Source: an uncultured Ruminococcus sp. (GTDB lineage Bacteria > Bacillota > Clostridia > Oscillospirales > Ruminococcaceae). Taken from it: a stretch of DNA of 10,240 nucleotides. The DNA lies in contig CAMBJF010000073.1 of the NCBI GenBank assembly GCA_945867875.1, positions 1 to 10,240 of the forward strand, given 5' to 3'. Both the position numbers and the translations under genes were made by a program. Below, in pieces: positions 1-7,191 of the stretch; within the stretch, counting starts at the first letter, position 1; each line of letters starts with the position of its first letter. The notes beneath the pieces were generated by a model. That model did no database searches and had not been told where the DNA came from. It was given only the letters and a program-made list of their open reading frames with translations.

Positions 1-46
1 AGATAGCGTAGCGTCTCGTGGGCTCGGAGATGTGTATAAGAGACAG
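1..46 (+). other. Nextera i7-side sequencing adapter (contamination)
   Basis: These bases are library adapter, not genome. Positions 28-46 are the 19-bp Tn5 mosaic end used in tagmentation. Positions 13-46 together are the Nextera read-2 transposase adapter. Positions 5-12 (AGCGTAGC) sit where the i7 index belongs and are the reverse complement of index N709 (GCTACGCT). Positions 1-4 (AGAT) match the end of the P7 primer. Genomic sequence therefore begins at 47. Translated in frame, the adapter gives the residues GSEMCIRDR, a known artefact at the start of database proteins. Any promoter or ribosome binding site of the first gene is lost. Confidence 0.98.
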
Positions 47-47
47 A

Positions 48-1280
48 ATGAAAATTGACTGGAACAGCAAATATACCACCATTTCGGCATACACGGTCAT
101 TACCTTTGCAATATGTTTGGCTATGGTGCTTTTCGTTGTCTGCTTTTCGTCCATAACGGGTGCGCTGGGTGCGGCGGTGAACACGCTGTCCTCATTTGTA
201 TGGGGCTTTGTCATCGCTTTTCTCTTAAACCCTGTTATGCTCATAACCGAAAAGCTGATGAAAAAGCTTCTTGAAAAGAAAAAACCTCACCCAAAGCTTT
301 GCCGCTTCATTAGTACATTTGTCGCAATAATTTTCGGCATCGCCGTCATATCCGCCCTCATTGCCATTATCGTTCCTCAGGTTTTAGAGAGCATTATGAC
401 CATTTTCAGCAATGCTCAGAACTATATAAACAACATTTACAGTTGGATAAACACCACTCTTGCTGAATACCCCGATGTGGCGAATTACTTGAACGATCAG
501 CTGGACAGCATTGAAAACACTATCCTCACTGCCGTCAACAGCCTTATCCCAAAGGTTGGCGACTGGGCTGTTAAGCTCAAGGACGGAGCTGTGGGCTTTG
601 CTGTGGGTCTGAAAGATTTCGTTATCGGCTTCATCGTTGCGGTATATCTTCTCCTTGACAAAGAAAAGTTCATCGCTCAGGCGAAAAAGCTTGTTACAGC
701 CATTTTCCCCGAAAGAGTCGCTTACGAGATAAAGCGTATCAGCGTTAAGATAAACGATTCACTTAATGGCTTCATCACGGGCAAAATTCTTGATTCCTTT
801 ATCATCGGCGTGATATGCTTCATACTTATGACCATTTTCAAAATGGAGTTCCCCGTACTTATCAGCACCATCATCGGCGTCACAAACATTATCCCCTTTT
901 TCGGGCCCTTCATCGGCGCAATCCCCTCAGCGCTGCTCCTGCTCATCTCCGAGCCTACTCAGACACTCCCTTTCATCGTAATGATATTCGCTCTTCAGCA
1001 GTTTGACGGAAATATCCTCGGTCCACACATTTTGGGCGACTCCACAGGTCTCCCCGCTTTTTGGGTAATGTTTGCCATATTCCTTGGCGGCGGACTTTTC
1101 GGCTTTGCGGGAATGATACTGGGCGTGCCCATATTCGCCGTGATCTTCGCACTCATTCAGGAAATAATCGAATCGCTCCTTACTAAAAAAGGACTTCCCA
1201 CCGACACGGACGCATATCTTCCCGAACCGCCTCCGCAGAAGAAATCAATAAAGCCGCAAAAAAATAAAAAGAGCACATAA
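48..1280 (+). CDS. AI-2E family transporter (YtvI/PerM-like membrane protein)
   Basis: This is a 410-residue polytopic inner-membrane protein of the AI-2E transporter family (PF01594). Members have been linked to autoinducer-2 export, Na+/H+ antiport or sporulation, so the substrate is unknown here. Hydrophobic segments lie near residues 14-35, 45-62, 87-110, 188-204, 248-264, 269-300, 306-316 and 337-372. The family signature is clear: GVTNIIPFFGPFIGAIP at 277-293, then a QQFDGN...LGPHILG...GLPAFWV block (317-340) and a Gly-rich segment ending GMILGVP. The tail after 378 is Pro/Lys-rich and cytosolic. I start at the ATG at 48, because the ten residues before it in frame come from the adapter. 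MKIDWNSKYTT resembles typical clostridial N-termini of the family, but no ribosome binding site remains to prove it. The gene converges on the minus-strand operon and shares its terminator. Confidence 0.9.
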   Translation: MKIDWNSKYTTISAYTVITFAICLAMVLFVVCFSSITGALGAAVNTLSSFVWGFVIAFLLNPVMLITEKLMKKLLEKKKPHPKLCRFISTFVAIIFGIAVISALIAIIVPQVLESIMTIFSNAQNYINNIYSWINTTLAEYPDVANYLNDQLDSIENTILTAVNSLIPKVGDWAVKLKDGAVGFAVGLKDFVIGFIVAVYLLLDKEKFIAQAKKLVTAIFPERVAYEIKRISVKINDSLNGFITGKILDSFIIGVICFILMTIFKMEFPVLISTIIGVTNIIPFFGPFIGAIPSALLLLISEPTQTLPFIVMIFALQQFDGNILGPHILGDSTGLPAFWVMFAIFLGGGLFGFAGMILGVPIFAVIFALIQEIIESLLTKKGLPTDTDAYLPEPPPQKKSIKPQKNKKST

Positions 1281-1282
1281 AC

Positions 1283-1320
1283 ATAAAAGCTTGAAGCCGT
1301 AAATGACTTCAAGCTTTTAT
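1283..1320. terminator. Bidirectional intrinsic terminator between convergent genes
   Basis: There is a perfect 14-bp inverted repeat, ATAAAAGCTTGAAG (1283-1296) and its complement (1307-1320), around a 10-base loop. The A-rich left arm and T-rich right arm give a U-run to transcripts from either side. It lies 2 bp after the stop of the + gene ending at 1280, and its last base is the last base of the minus-strand stop codon at 1320-1322. It should therefore end both the AI-2E gene and the four-gene minus-strand operon. Confidence 0.85.
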
Positions 1321-2384
1321 TATGTCTTATTGTGCTTTTTGTAATATATCTCAGAAATTTTTTTCTGATAACGCTCGTCAAGCTTGCCTTTTATCGCCAT
1401 TGCTCCCATTCCTGCAAGCTTTGCCAGCATAAACAGGGCATATACAAGGGAAATGGCTGGGATTATGAGGAGATACGGCACAGGCTCGGCTGCAAGCCTT
1501 GCGGAAAGCTCTGCGGCTCTCGAACGATTCTCAAACCAAGGGAGCGCCATTTTTACCTTTATCATAACGCTTTCGGCTATCTCCGACCTGCCCTTTATGA
1601 GCTTTATAAGGCCATACCGCCCTGTCTGGTCAACGACATAGCCGTTCTCCCCTGCAGGATTCACTTCCGTCATAACGGTGTATGCATAGTCCTTGACAAC
1701 GTTCGGCATACACGCTTCATAATAGCTCATCACGGCGCTGTCATTGAAAGCTTTCAGGGATTCAAATGGCATATATGCTCTCGGGGTACTTCCATAGGCT
1801 GCCTTGTCCGTGTCACTGTCGGGAGATTCCACAACACCTGCCACGTAAAAGACCTTCTCACCGATATTCACGGGCATTCCCACCGTGTCCATCGAGCCGA
1901 AAAGCTGCCAAGAACATTCTCTGTCAAGGATTATCCTGTCGATGTTTGGGTCATCGGAGGTGTAGTAGCTGCCGCTCATAAGCTTTTCGGGGTGGAAGAT
2001 GAAGTAGTCGCCGTATGTGCCTGTGACCTCGGCGGTGACGCTTCCGAGAGTTCCCGTAAGCTGCAATGAGCTGTCACCACCTGCGCAGTCTATCCACAGC
2101 CTGCCCGCAGAATCCTTGTCGGCAGTGACAGAGCCCTCTTTCAGCTTTTCTTCAACCGATTTTCTCAGGGAATAAACGCCCATAACGTCCAGCGAATTAT
2201 CGGGTGGGAGAAATACCGACACCTGCGAATAGGTGTATTTATCGTTGTCCCACGCCTGCTTTGCGCTGTCCGAGGCATACTCATTTTTCAGCGAGACCGT
2301 TTTTCCTATGAACGCCCCCGCCGCTATCAGCAGAACAGCGTTGACTGCGGCAAGGATAATATTGAATTTTGTCAGTCTGCTCAT
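1320..2384 (-). CDS. MacB-core-like membrane protein, two-helix form without FtsX domain
   Basis: The 354-residue protein has a membrane helix at about residues 7-28, a large extracytoplasmic domain at about 45-300, a second helix at about 302-324, and a basic cytosolic tail. The stretch around 151-208 resembles the MacB periplasmic core domain: ILDRECSWQLFG, then VGMPVNIG, then a VAGVVE strand and a YMPFESL segment. Full MacB/FtsX-type permeases have three more helices after this core and an ATPase; only one helix follows here and no ATPase is encoded nearby. It is the last gene of the operon, 10 bp after the adaptor gene. A GGAGG site (2389-2393) in that gap supports the ATG at 2384. It probably acts as an extracellular partner of the adaptor rather than as a transporter itself. 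The fold assignment is fairly confident; the function is not known. Confidence 0.72.
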   Translation of the reverse strand: MSRLTKFNIILAAVNAVLLIAAGAFIGKTVSLKNEYASDSAKQAWDNDKYTYSQVSVFLPPDNSLDVMGVYSLRKSVEEKLKEGSVTADKDSAGRLWIDCAGGDSSLQLTGTLGSVTAEVTGTYGDYFIFHPEKLMSGSYYTSDDPNIDRIILDRECSWQLFGSMDTVGMPVNIGEKVFYVAGVVESPDSDTDKAAYGSTPRAYMPFESLKAFNDSAVMSYYEACMPNVVKDYAYTVMTEVNPAGENGYVVDQTGRYGLIKLIKGRSEIAESVMIKVKMALPWFENRSRAAELSARLAAEPVPYLLIIPAISLVYALFMLAKLAGMGAMAIKGKLDERYQKKISEIYYKKHNKT

Positions 2385-2394
2385 AAGTCCTCCA

Positions 2395-4320
2395 TTACTC
2401 AGCGGGACGAACCTGCTCGCCTGCGGAAATGGGCTTTGTAGATGTGGTTATAACGAACTCGCTGCCGTCAAGACCGTTTACTGCGGTGTTGTTGTCATCC
2501 TTGACGATGACCTCAACATCATATCTTACAGCCTTGTAACGGTTTCCGAGGGGGCTGCTCTTGGCTTCCATAACGAGGACGAATTTGCCGTTGGAGTCCT
2601 CTCTTACAGCGGAATTGGGAACAACTGCGCTGTAGCTCTGACCCTTGCTGCCCATTGAGAGAGTTATGGTCTGACCTGTGGAAATGTCTGAGCCCGATAC
2701 CTTGAAAACGAGTATTTTCTGAGACTGGGGATTTGCTGTATCGGGGCGAATTTCACTCAGCTCTGCGGAGAAATTGTCTCCCCAGTACCAGCTTGTTATC
2801 TCTGCCTTGTCGCCCACCTTGACCTTTTTAGCCTGCTCGGTCTTTACGGAAAACTCCACAACATAGCCCATATCGGAAACATTGATAACTGCGGCTGTTG
2901 TGCCTGCCTCCACCTTGCTGCCCGAGGTAACGGACACGCTTTCAACAACGCCGCCCATTTTTGCCTTTACAACAGCGTCATAGGAATTGCTCTTGAGCTT
3001 TTCCACTTTATCCTTCTGCTTTTCGATCTCCTTTGCCTTTGCTTCAAGGTCAAGCTTTGCTGTCTCGTTGTCAACATTTGCGGTGGACTGCTTTACTTCA
3101 AGGTCAGATCTGAGTTTGGATATCTCATCTTCCTTTTCGGTTATCTTTGCAGTAAGCTGTGCAGCGGAAAGAAGTCCCTGTGCTTCCGCATCAGCCTTGC
3201 TGTCCTCGGCGGCTGTCATTTTATCGTTTGCGGCATTAAGCTTATCGGTAACGCTGTCAAGCTCTGCTTTTATTTCAAGCTTTATCTCTCTTGTAACCTT
3301 GCTGAGGTTATCCTTTGCATCGGTAAGCTTATCCTGAGCTTTCTTTGATGCAGTTTCGGCATTTTTCAGCTTTGTCTTTGCAACGGTGCTGGACGATGCC
3401 TTGACCATAAGGTTTGAAAGCTCTCGTTCAAGCTTGGTTATCTGGACTTTCTGTGAATCTATCTGGAGCTGAATGGACGATGAATCTTCATCGGGCTTAA
3501 GGTTGTAGAGTGAAACATAATACTGATTGAGAAGATTTCTTGCTGTCTCTATCTCCTCCTGCTTTGAAACGATAGATTCGCTGTAATCGGTGTTGTCGCC
3601 TATCTCTTTTACAAGATCGTCATAAGCTGTCTTTGCCTTTTCAGCCTTTTTCTCGGCTGCGGTCACATTGTCCTTTGCGGCTCTCAGGCGGTCATACCAG
3701 TCACCTGTAAGGTCAAGCATATCATCGGTATCAACAGAGGAAAGTGCTGTGCTGAGTTCTTCTTTTTCCCTTGTGAGCTTCTCGGAAAGAGCCTTTGCGT
3801 CCTTGTAATCGGCTGTGGCGATGCTGAGAGGGTCTGTGCCCTTTTCGGCTGCATCAAGCTGTGCTTTAAGCTTTGCAAGCTCATCTTCCGCTCTTGAAAT
3901 GGTAAGATAATCGCTTTCATAACCTGATTTTGATGCAAGTGTAAGCTCTGCCTTTTTGTATTCGAGTTCAAGTGAATCGAGAGTATTCTGAGCGTCGGTA
4001 AGCTCTGTGGAATCCTCGTCGGCAAGCTCAAAGAGAACATCTCCCGCAGAAACGGTCTGTCCCGTTTTTACAGCCACGCTCTTTATCTCTCTTGTTTGGT
4101 CGAATTTTACCTCATAGCTCTCAGCCGCCGTAACAGTTCCGCTGCCCCTTATCTGCTCGGAAATAGTGCCCTGTGTCACATAGACCGCAGAGACCTGAGG
4201 GAGGGAATAATTCATTATAGTATTGGAGAAGAAAGTGAGCACAAGGAGCACCGCCAGAAAAACAATGGCAATGTTCTTGATTATCTCCTTTCTTGGTGTC
4301 TTTTCGTTGTTCATAGCCAT
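2395..4320 (-). CDS. HlyD/MacA-like adaptor with very long coiled coil
   Basis: This 641-residue protein has a short basic N-terminus, one membrane helix (about 15-36), and a split biotinyl/lipoyl domain: first half about 66-100 (VAVKTGQTVSAGDVLFEL), second half about 447-480 (MGGVVESVSVTSGSKVEAG). Between them, residues 103-445 are mostly Lys/Glu/Ala/Asp-rich coiled coil with breaks near 160-205 and 270-285. A beta-barrel region follows at about 485-560 and a membrane-proximal-like domain at about 562-641. This is the architecture of periplasmic adaptor proteins such as MacA and the Gram-positive YknX. The coiled coil, about 340 residues, makes the protein far longer than the usual 350-450. 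It may reach through the cell wall. The start at 4320 is followed by a second Met two codons on (4314); an AAAGGA site (4325-4330) lies 4 bp before the first and 10 bp before the second, so either is possible. It lies between the sugar permeases and the MacB-like gene. Confidence 0.87.
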   Translation of the reverse strand: MAMNNEKTPRKEIIKNIAIVFLAVLLVLTFFSNTIMNYSLPQVSAVYVTQGTISEQIRGSGTVTAAESYEVKFDQTREIKSVAVKTGQTVSAGDVLFELADEDSTELTDAQNTLDSLELEYKKAELTLASKSGYESDYLTISRAEDELAKLKAQLDAAEKGTDPLSIATADYKDAKALSEKLTREKEELSTALSSVDTDDMLDLTGDWYDRLRAAKDNVTAAEKKAEKAKTAYDDLVKEIGDNTDYSESIVSKQEEIETARNLLNQYYVSLYNLKPDEDSSSIQLQIDSQKVQITKLERELSNLMVKASSSTVAKTKLKNAETASKKAQDKLTDAKDNLSKVTREIKLEIKAELDSVTDKLNAANDKMTAAEDSKADAEAQGLLSAAQLTAKITEKEDEISKLRSDLEVKQSTANVDNETAKLDLEAKAKEIEKQKDKVEKLKSNSYDAVVKAKMGGVVESVSVTSGSKVEAGTTAAVINVSDMGYVVEFSVKTEQAKKVKVGDKAEITSWYWGDNFSAELSEIRPDTANPQSQKILVFKVSGSDISTGQTITLSMGSKGQSYSAVVPNSAVREDSNGKFVLVMEAKSSPLGNRYKAVRYDVEVIVKDDNNTAVNGLDGSEFVITTSTKPISAGEQVRPAE

Positions 4321-4331
4321 TATATCCTTTC

Positions 4332-5237
4332 TTATCCTTTAATGCCGCCCGAATATGTAATGCCCTCAACGAGATAATCCTCGCCGTAAAGGAACATCAG
4401 CAGGGACGGGGTCATATAAATTACAGCCACCGCAAAGGCAAGTCCCGTGTCGCCCGTGTTTATCTTTGAGAGGAATATGGACAGGGGGTGCATCTGCTCG
4501 TCATTCAAGAGTATCAGCGGCTGTTCCACCATATTCCAGTAATCGATGAACACAAGCATCAATACGGAAAATACTGCGCTTCTGACCATAGGGTAACAGA
4601 TGTTCGTGAAAATCTGAAGCTCACTTGCGCCGTCCAGCATCGCCGCTTCAAAATAGGTTTTCGGTATCCTCTTCATCGCCTTTGTCAGCAGGAACACCGC
4701 AAAGGGTGAGAAAATTCCCGGCAGGATTATCGCCCATCTTGTGTTCAGAAGTCCCAGCTTTTCGGCAACGAGGTAATTTGGCACCAGCGTTACCTGATAT
4801 GGCATAAGCATAAGCACGATGTAGAAGAAAAACAGAATTTCCTTGAGCTTTCCTGTGAGCCTTGCAAAGCCATATGAAGCAAAGAGTGCGACAACGGTCT
4901 GGAAGATGACCACGGGAACGGTGAGTATCACTGAGTTCCAGAATTTCAGCAGATAATCGGGTGTTTTGAAAAGCACCGAATAATACTGGCTGAAGCTTAC
5001 GATATCCGGGATAAATTTAAGGTTGACCTTTTCCGAAATAAAGGTCTTTCCGCCCCCCGTTACTGATGAGAAAACCACGCCGTAATTTGCGTTTATCTCC
5101 GACTGCGCCATAAAGGAGTTCGTTATGGTGAGCACTGTGGGGAGGAGAAAAATAATTGATGCCGCCGCAGCGAATATCGTCATTATGGCGAGAATGACCT
5201 TTTCGCCGACTTTGCGGTGAGTACGGAGCTTTTTCAT
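4332..5237 (-). CDS. Carbohydrate ABC transporter permease (CUT1, MalG-like)
   Basis: This 301-residue inner-membrane permease belongs to the binding-protein-dependent transport family (PF00528). It would form half of the membrane channel of a sugar or oligosaccharide importer. Six helices are visible near residues 14-37, 101-123, 132-154, 167-187, 219-235 and 264-285. The EAA loop that docks the ATPase is intact: EAAMLDGASELQIFTNICYP at 197-216. The C-terminus (GITYSGGIKG) resembles the GLTAGAVKG end of MalG-type subunits. The start overlaps the stop of the upstream permease by ATGA (5234-5237), the usual coupling for partner subunits. The stop is 11 bp before the adaptor gene. Substrate cannot be told from the sequence, and no ATPase or binding protein is in the window. 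Confidence 0.92.
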   Translation of the reverse strand: MKKLRTHRKVGEKVILAIMTIFAAAASIIFLLPTVLTITNSFMAQSEINANYGVVFSSVTGGGKTFISEKVNLKFIPDIVSFSQYYSVLFKTPDYLLKFWNSVILTVPVVIFQTVVALFASYGFARLTGKLKEILFFFYIVLMLMPYQVTLVPNYLVAEKLGLLNTRWAIILPGIFSPFAVFLLTKAMKRIPKTYFEAAMLDGASELQIFTNICYPMVRSAVFSVLMLVFIDYWNMVEQPLILLNDEQMHPLSIFLSKINTGDTGLAFAVAVIYMTPSLLMFLYGEDYLVEGITYSGGIKG

Positions 5238-6139
5238 TCCTCAACATCACCCCCGAACTTATTTTCCGCAATGAACATTGCGCCGATTATCACTACCATT
5301 ACCAGCGACATTATCATCGCCGCCGCCGACAGTTTCTGATAATCAAGGGACTTGAATGTATTGTTCATAAAATGCTGGAGCAGGTAAAGGTCCTCGTAAG
5401 GATAATCGCCCGTCAGCAGATAGACTTCTCTGAAAAGTTTGAATGAGTTTATGAGAGAAAGTATCGTCACGAAAAGTATGGTGGGGGAAAGATATCTCAG
5501 CTTAATGTGCAGAAGTCTGTAGAGCTTTCCTGCGCCCTCAAGCTCTGCCACTTCAAGGAGGTCCTTGGGGATATTGTTCAGCGCCGCAAGGAAGAGTATC
5601 ATATTATAGCCGAGATTTTTCCACAAGAACAGCAGGACTACCACTATCATACATTTGCTTGATTTCATCCAGTCCACAGGAGCTGCGCCAAACCATTCCG
5701 CCATTACAGCGTTCAGCGTGCCGTGATAATGGAACACAACCTGCCATATGAGCACTACAGATGCAACAGGAACCATCATCGGGCAGAGGAAAAATGTCCT
5801 GAACAGGCTCTTGCAGGGTATCTTCGAGTCAAGGAGCGATGCAAGTCCCAGAGACAAAATCACCGCCAATGGCACAGCCACTGCCGAGAGCAGCAGGGTA
5901 TTTTTCGCCGCAGTAAGGAATGCGTTGTTTTTGAAAAGTGTCTCGTAATTCTGCAAGAAAACGAAATCCTTGTTGATGGGATTGTCGAGGAACGAGTACC
6001 AGATGATTATTATAAACGGGATTATGAAGAAAACCGAAACGCCCAAGAAGCTCGGCAGCAGCGAAAGCCTTGCAAACACGGTGTTCGTGTCGGTGAGCTT
6101 TGACGGGCGCAGCTTTTTCTCCTTTATTTTCTTTTTCAT
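5234..6139 (-). CDS. Sugar ABC transporter permease (CUT1, MalF/UgpA-like)
   Basis: This 301-residue permease is the partner of the next gene and the first gene of the operon. It has a highly basic N-terminal tail (MKKKIKEKK), then helices near residues 26-49, 80-103, 113-135, 162-186, 218-236 and 269-290. The EAA-type loop is present in a variant form, EVAELEGAGKLYRLLHIKL (196-214), with Val for the second Ala and Glu for Asp. Small CUT1 permeases of about 300 residues normally pair with a MalG-like subunit and a shared MsmX-type ATPase in Firmicutes. An AGAAAGG site at 6147-6153, 7 bp upstream, supports the ATG at 6139. The gene is divergent from an AraC-family regulator across 178 bp. Confidence 0.92.
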   Translation of the reverse strand: MKKKIKEKKLRPSKLTDTNTVFARLSLLPSFLGVSVFFIIPFIIIIWYSFLDNPINKDFVFLQNYETLFKNNAFLTAAKNTLLLSAVAVPLAVILSLGLASLLDSKIPCKSLFRTFFLCPMMVPVASVVLIWQVVFHYHGTLNAVMAEWFGAAPVDWMKSSKCMIVVVLLFLWKNLGYNMILFLAALNNIPKDLLEVAELEGAGKLYRLLHIKLRYLSPTILFVTILSLINSFKLFREVYLLTGDYPYEDLYLLQHFMNNTFKSLDYQKLSAAAMIMSLVMVVIIGAMFIAENKFGGDVEE

Positions 6140-6183
6140 ATGTATGCCTTTCTTTTGTCGGATAAGATAGTTTTTATAATCAC

Positions 6184-6214
6184 ATTATAGCTTATTAAAA
6201 CAAAAAAAGCTATA
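6184..6214 (-). promoter_or_regulatory. Candidate operon promoter -10 with overlapping inverted repeat (operator?)
   Basis: On the minus strand a perfect TATAAT (6184-6189) lies about 45 bp before the first permease start. No good -35 box is found at 16-18 bp from it, which would fit a promoter that needs an activator. A perfect 8-bp inverted repeat, TATAGCTT (6186-6193) and AAGCTATA (6207-6214), has its half-sites 21 bp apart, two helical turns, and overlaps the -10. It may be an operator. A weaker alternative -10 (TATAAA) lies at 6173-6178. The assignment rests on pattern only. Confidence 0.5.
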
Positions 6215-6259
6215 GATGTACCAAACTGTAATCAAATCTTAACCAATTAGAGAAATTCA

Positions 6260-6288
6260 TTGTTTTAAGGTGAAAAATGTGTTATAAT
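6260..6288 (+). promoter_or_regulatory. Promoter of the AraC-family gene
   Basis: A perfect -10 TATAAT (6283-6288) is preceded by TTGTTT (6260-6265) with a 17-bp spacer, a good match to a housekeeping sigma-A promoter. The transcript would begin near 6295, leaving a leader of about 23 bases that carries the AGGAG ribosome binding site at 6305-6309. Confidence 0.7.
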
Positions 6289-6317
6289 GGAAACAAATCA
6301 TAGAAAGGAGCACCGAA

Positions 6318-7124
6318 ATGACCGACCTGAGCAGGCTTTATATGCCCATAACCTCCGACCCCTTTGAGCAAAACGACAATTACACCGAACTGCTCCCCTG
6401 CCCTGCTCTGCGCCCGTATATCCGCTGCTTCTGGGGAACGCAAAAGCCTGTGGACCATAGCTATTCAAGGCTTGTTATCCCCGACACCTGTATGGACATT
6501 ATTATCCGTTTCACCGAAAACACCGCCGTGACAGCTTTCTGTCCCATTGACGAAAGTTCAGGCTATTCAGCGGAATGTTCATTTGATGATAGCTGCTCCG
6601 TCTTTGCGGTGAGATTTTTCCCTTGGTCGGCGGTAATGTTTGCCGAGATCTCCGACATAACCGCCGCAGTGACACCCGAAGAAATTTTCCCGAAGCTCAC
6701 CCGAATGCTGACAGAAGCAATTCTGCGTGAAAAGGATATTTATGCAAGAGCCAAAGCCGCAGAACGGCTGCTTATGTCATTTATCTGCCCCGAGAAAGCC
6801 GACAATGATGTTATGAATGCGCTGTATTTGTCCATTACTTCAAACGGAAATGTCAGGGTCACAGACCTTGCGGGATATACAGCAGTTTCACTACGTTCAC
6901 TTCAAAGAAAATTCGCCATCTCTGCGGGCAAGTCTCCGAAGATACTGACAGACCTTATAAGATATCAGCTTTTATGGCAGGAAACAGCCCTTGGAAACGG
7001 GCTATCCGTTTCTGAGGCAGTGGAAAAGTTCGGCTATTTCGATCAGGCGCATATGCTTAATGATTTCAGGAAAAGGCATCTTATGACACCGAATGAAGCC
7101 GTAAAACGCCTCATCCGACCATAA
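6318..7124 (+). CDS. AraC-family transcriptional regulator (DUF6597-type N-terminus)
   Basis: The 268-residue protein has an N-terminal sensing domain and a C-terminal AraC DNA-binding domain. Residues 23-125 resemble the DUF6597 type found before AraC domains: LLPCPALRPYIRCFW, then VIPDTCMDIIIRF, then FAVRFFPWSA. The two helix-turn-helices are at about 179-200 (VTDLAGYTAVSLRSLQRKF) and 229-250 (VSEAVEKFGYFDQAHMLNDF), followed by the typical MTPNEAVK end. The recognition pattern SLRSLQRKF is intact, so the protein should bind DNA. AGGAG at 6305-6309 supports the start. Being divergent from the sugar permease operon, it is the obvious candidate regulator of it, but this is inferred from position. 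The ligand is unknown, and it could also control itself or the gene downstream. Confidence 0.88.
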   Translation: MTDLSRLYMPITSDPFEQNDNYTELLPCPALRPYIRCFWGTQKPVDHSYSRLVIPDTCMDIIIRFTENTAVTAFCPIDESSGYSAECSFDDSCSVFAVRFFPWSAVMFAEISDITAAVTPEEIFPKLTRMLTEAILREKDIYARAKAAERLLMSFICPEKADNDVMNALYLSITSNGNVRVTDLAGYTAVSLRSLQRKFAISAGKSPKILTDLIRYQLLWQETALGNGLSVSEAVEKFGYFDQAHMLNDFRKRHLMTPNEAVKRLIRP

Positions 7125-7162
7125 TTGGCGTGTTTTTACAATACATTTTTCCCGATGTGAGG

Positions 7163-7181
7163 TATAATCAAAGGGAAAGGA
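7163..7181 (+). promoter_or_regulatory. Candidate -10 box and ribosome binding site of the downstream gene
   Basis: TATAAT at 7163-7168 is a perfect -10 sequence, but the only fair -35 (TTTACA, 7135-7140) is 22 bp away, too far for a normal promoter. The ribosome binding site AAAGGA (7176-7181) lies 10 bp before the ATG at 7192. The gene may have its own weak or activated promoter, or be read through from the AraC gene 67 bp upstream, since no terminator separates them. Confidence 0.4.
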
Positions 7182-7191
7182 CTGATAAAAT

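Larger units (their letters stand above)
1320..6139 (-). other. Predicted four-gene operon: sugar permeases, adaptor, MacB-like protein
   Basis: The four minus-strand genes are packed with gaps of -4, 11 and 10 bp and each has its own ribosome binding site close to the start. No terminator lies between them; the only hairpin is the perfect dyad just past the last stop. They should be transcribed as one message from the region above 6140. This ties the adaptor and MacB-like protein to the sugar permease pair in expression, though not necessarily in function. Confidence 0.82.

Noticed and set aside
28..46. The Tn5 mosaic end as evidence of a natural transposon
   Set aside because: It is joined to a sequencing primer and index in library order, so it comes from tagmentation.
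18..47. Upstream start giving MGSEMCIRDR on the AI-2E protein
   Set aside because: Those residues are translated from the sequencing adapter; the genomic frame begins at 48.
1332..2069. A 245-codon plus-strand open frame opposite the MacB-like gene
   Set aside because: The product is Cys/His/Arg-rich with no family resemblance, and it has no credible ribosome binding site. It is a shadow of the minus-strand gene.
6220..6246. Two ACCAA copies 22 bp apart as AraC-type direct-repeat sites
   Set aside because: Five-base matches in an AT-rich 178-bp region are expected by chance, and the flanking bases do not agree.
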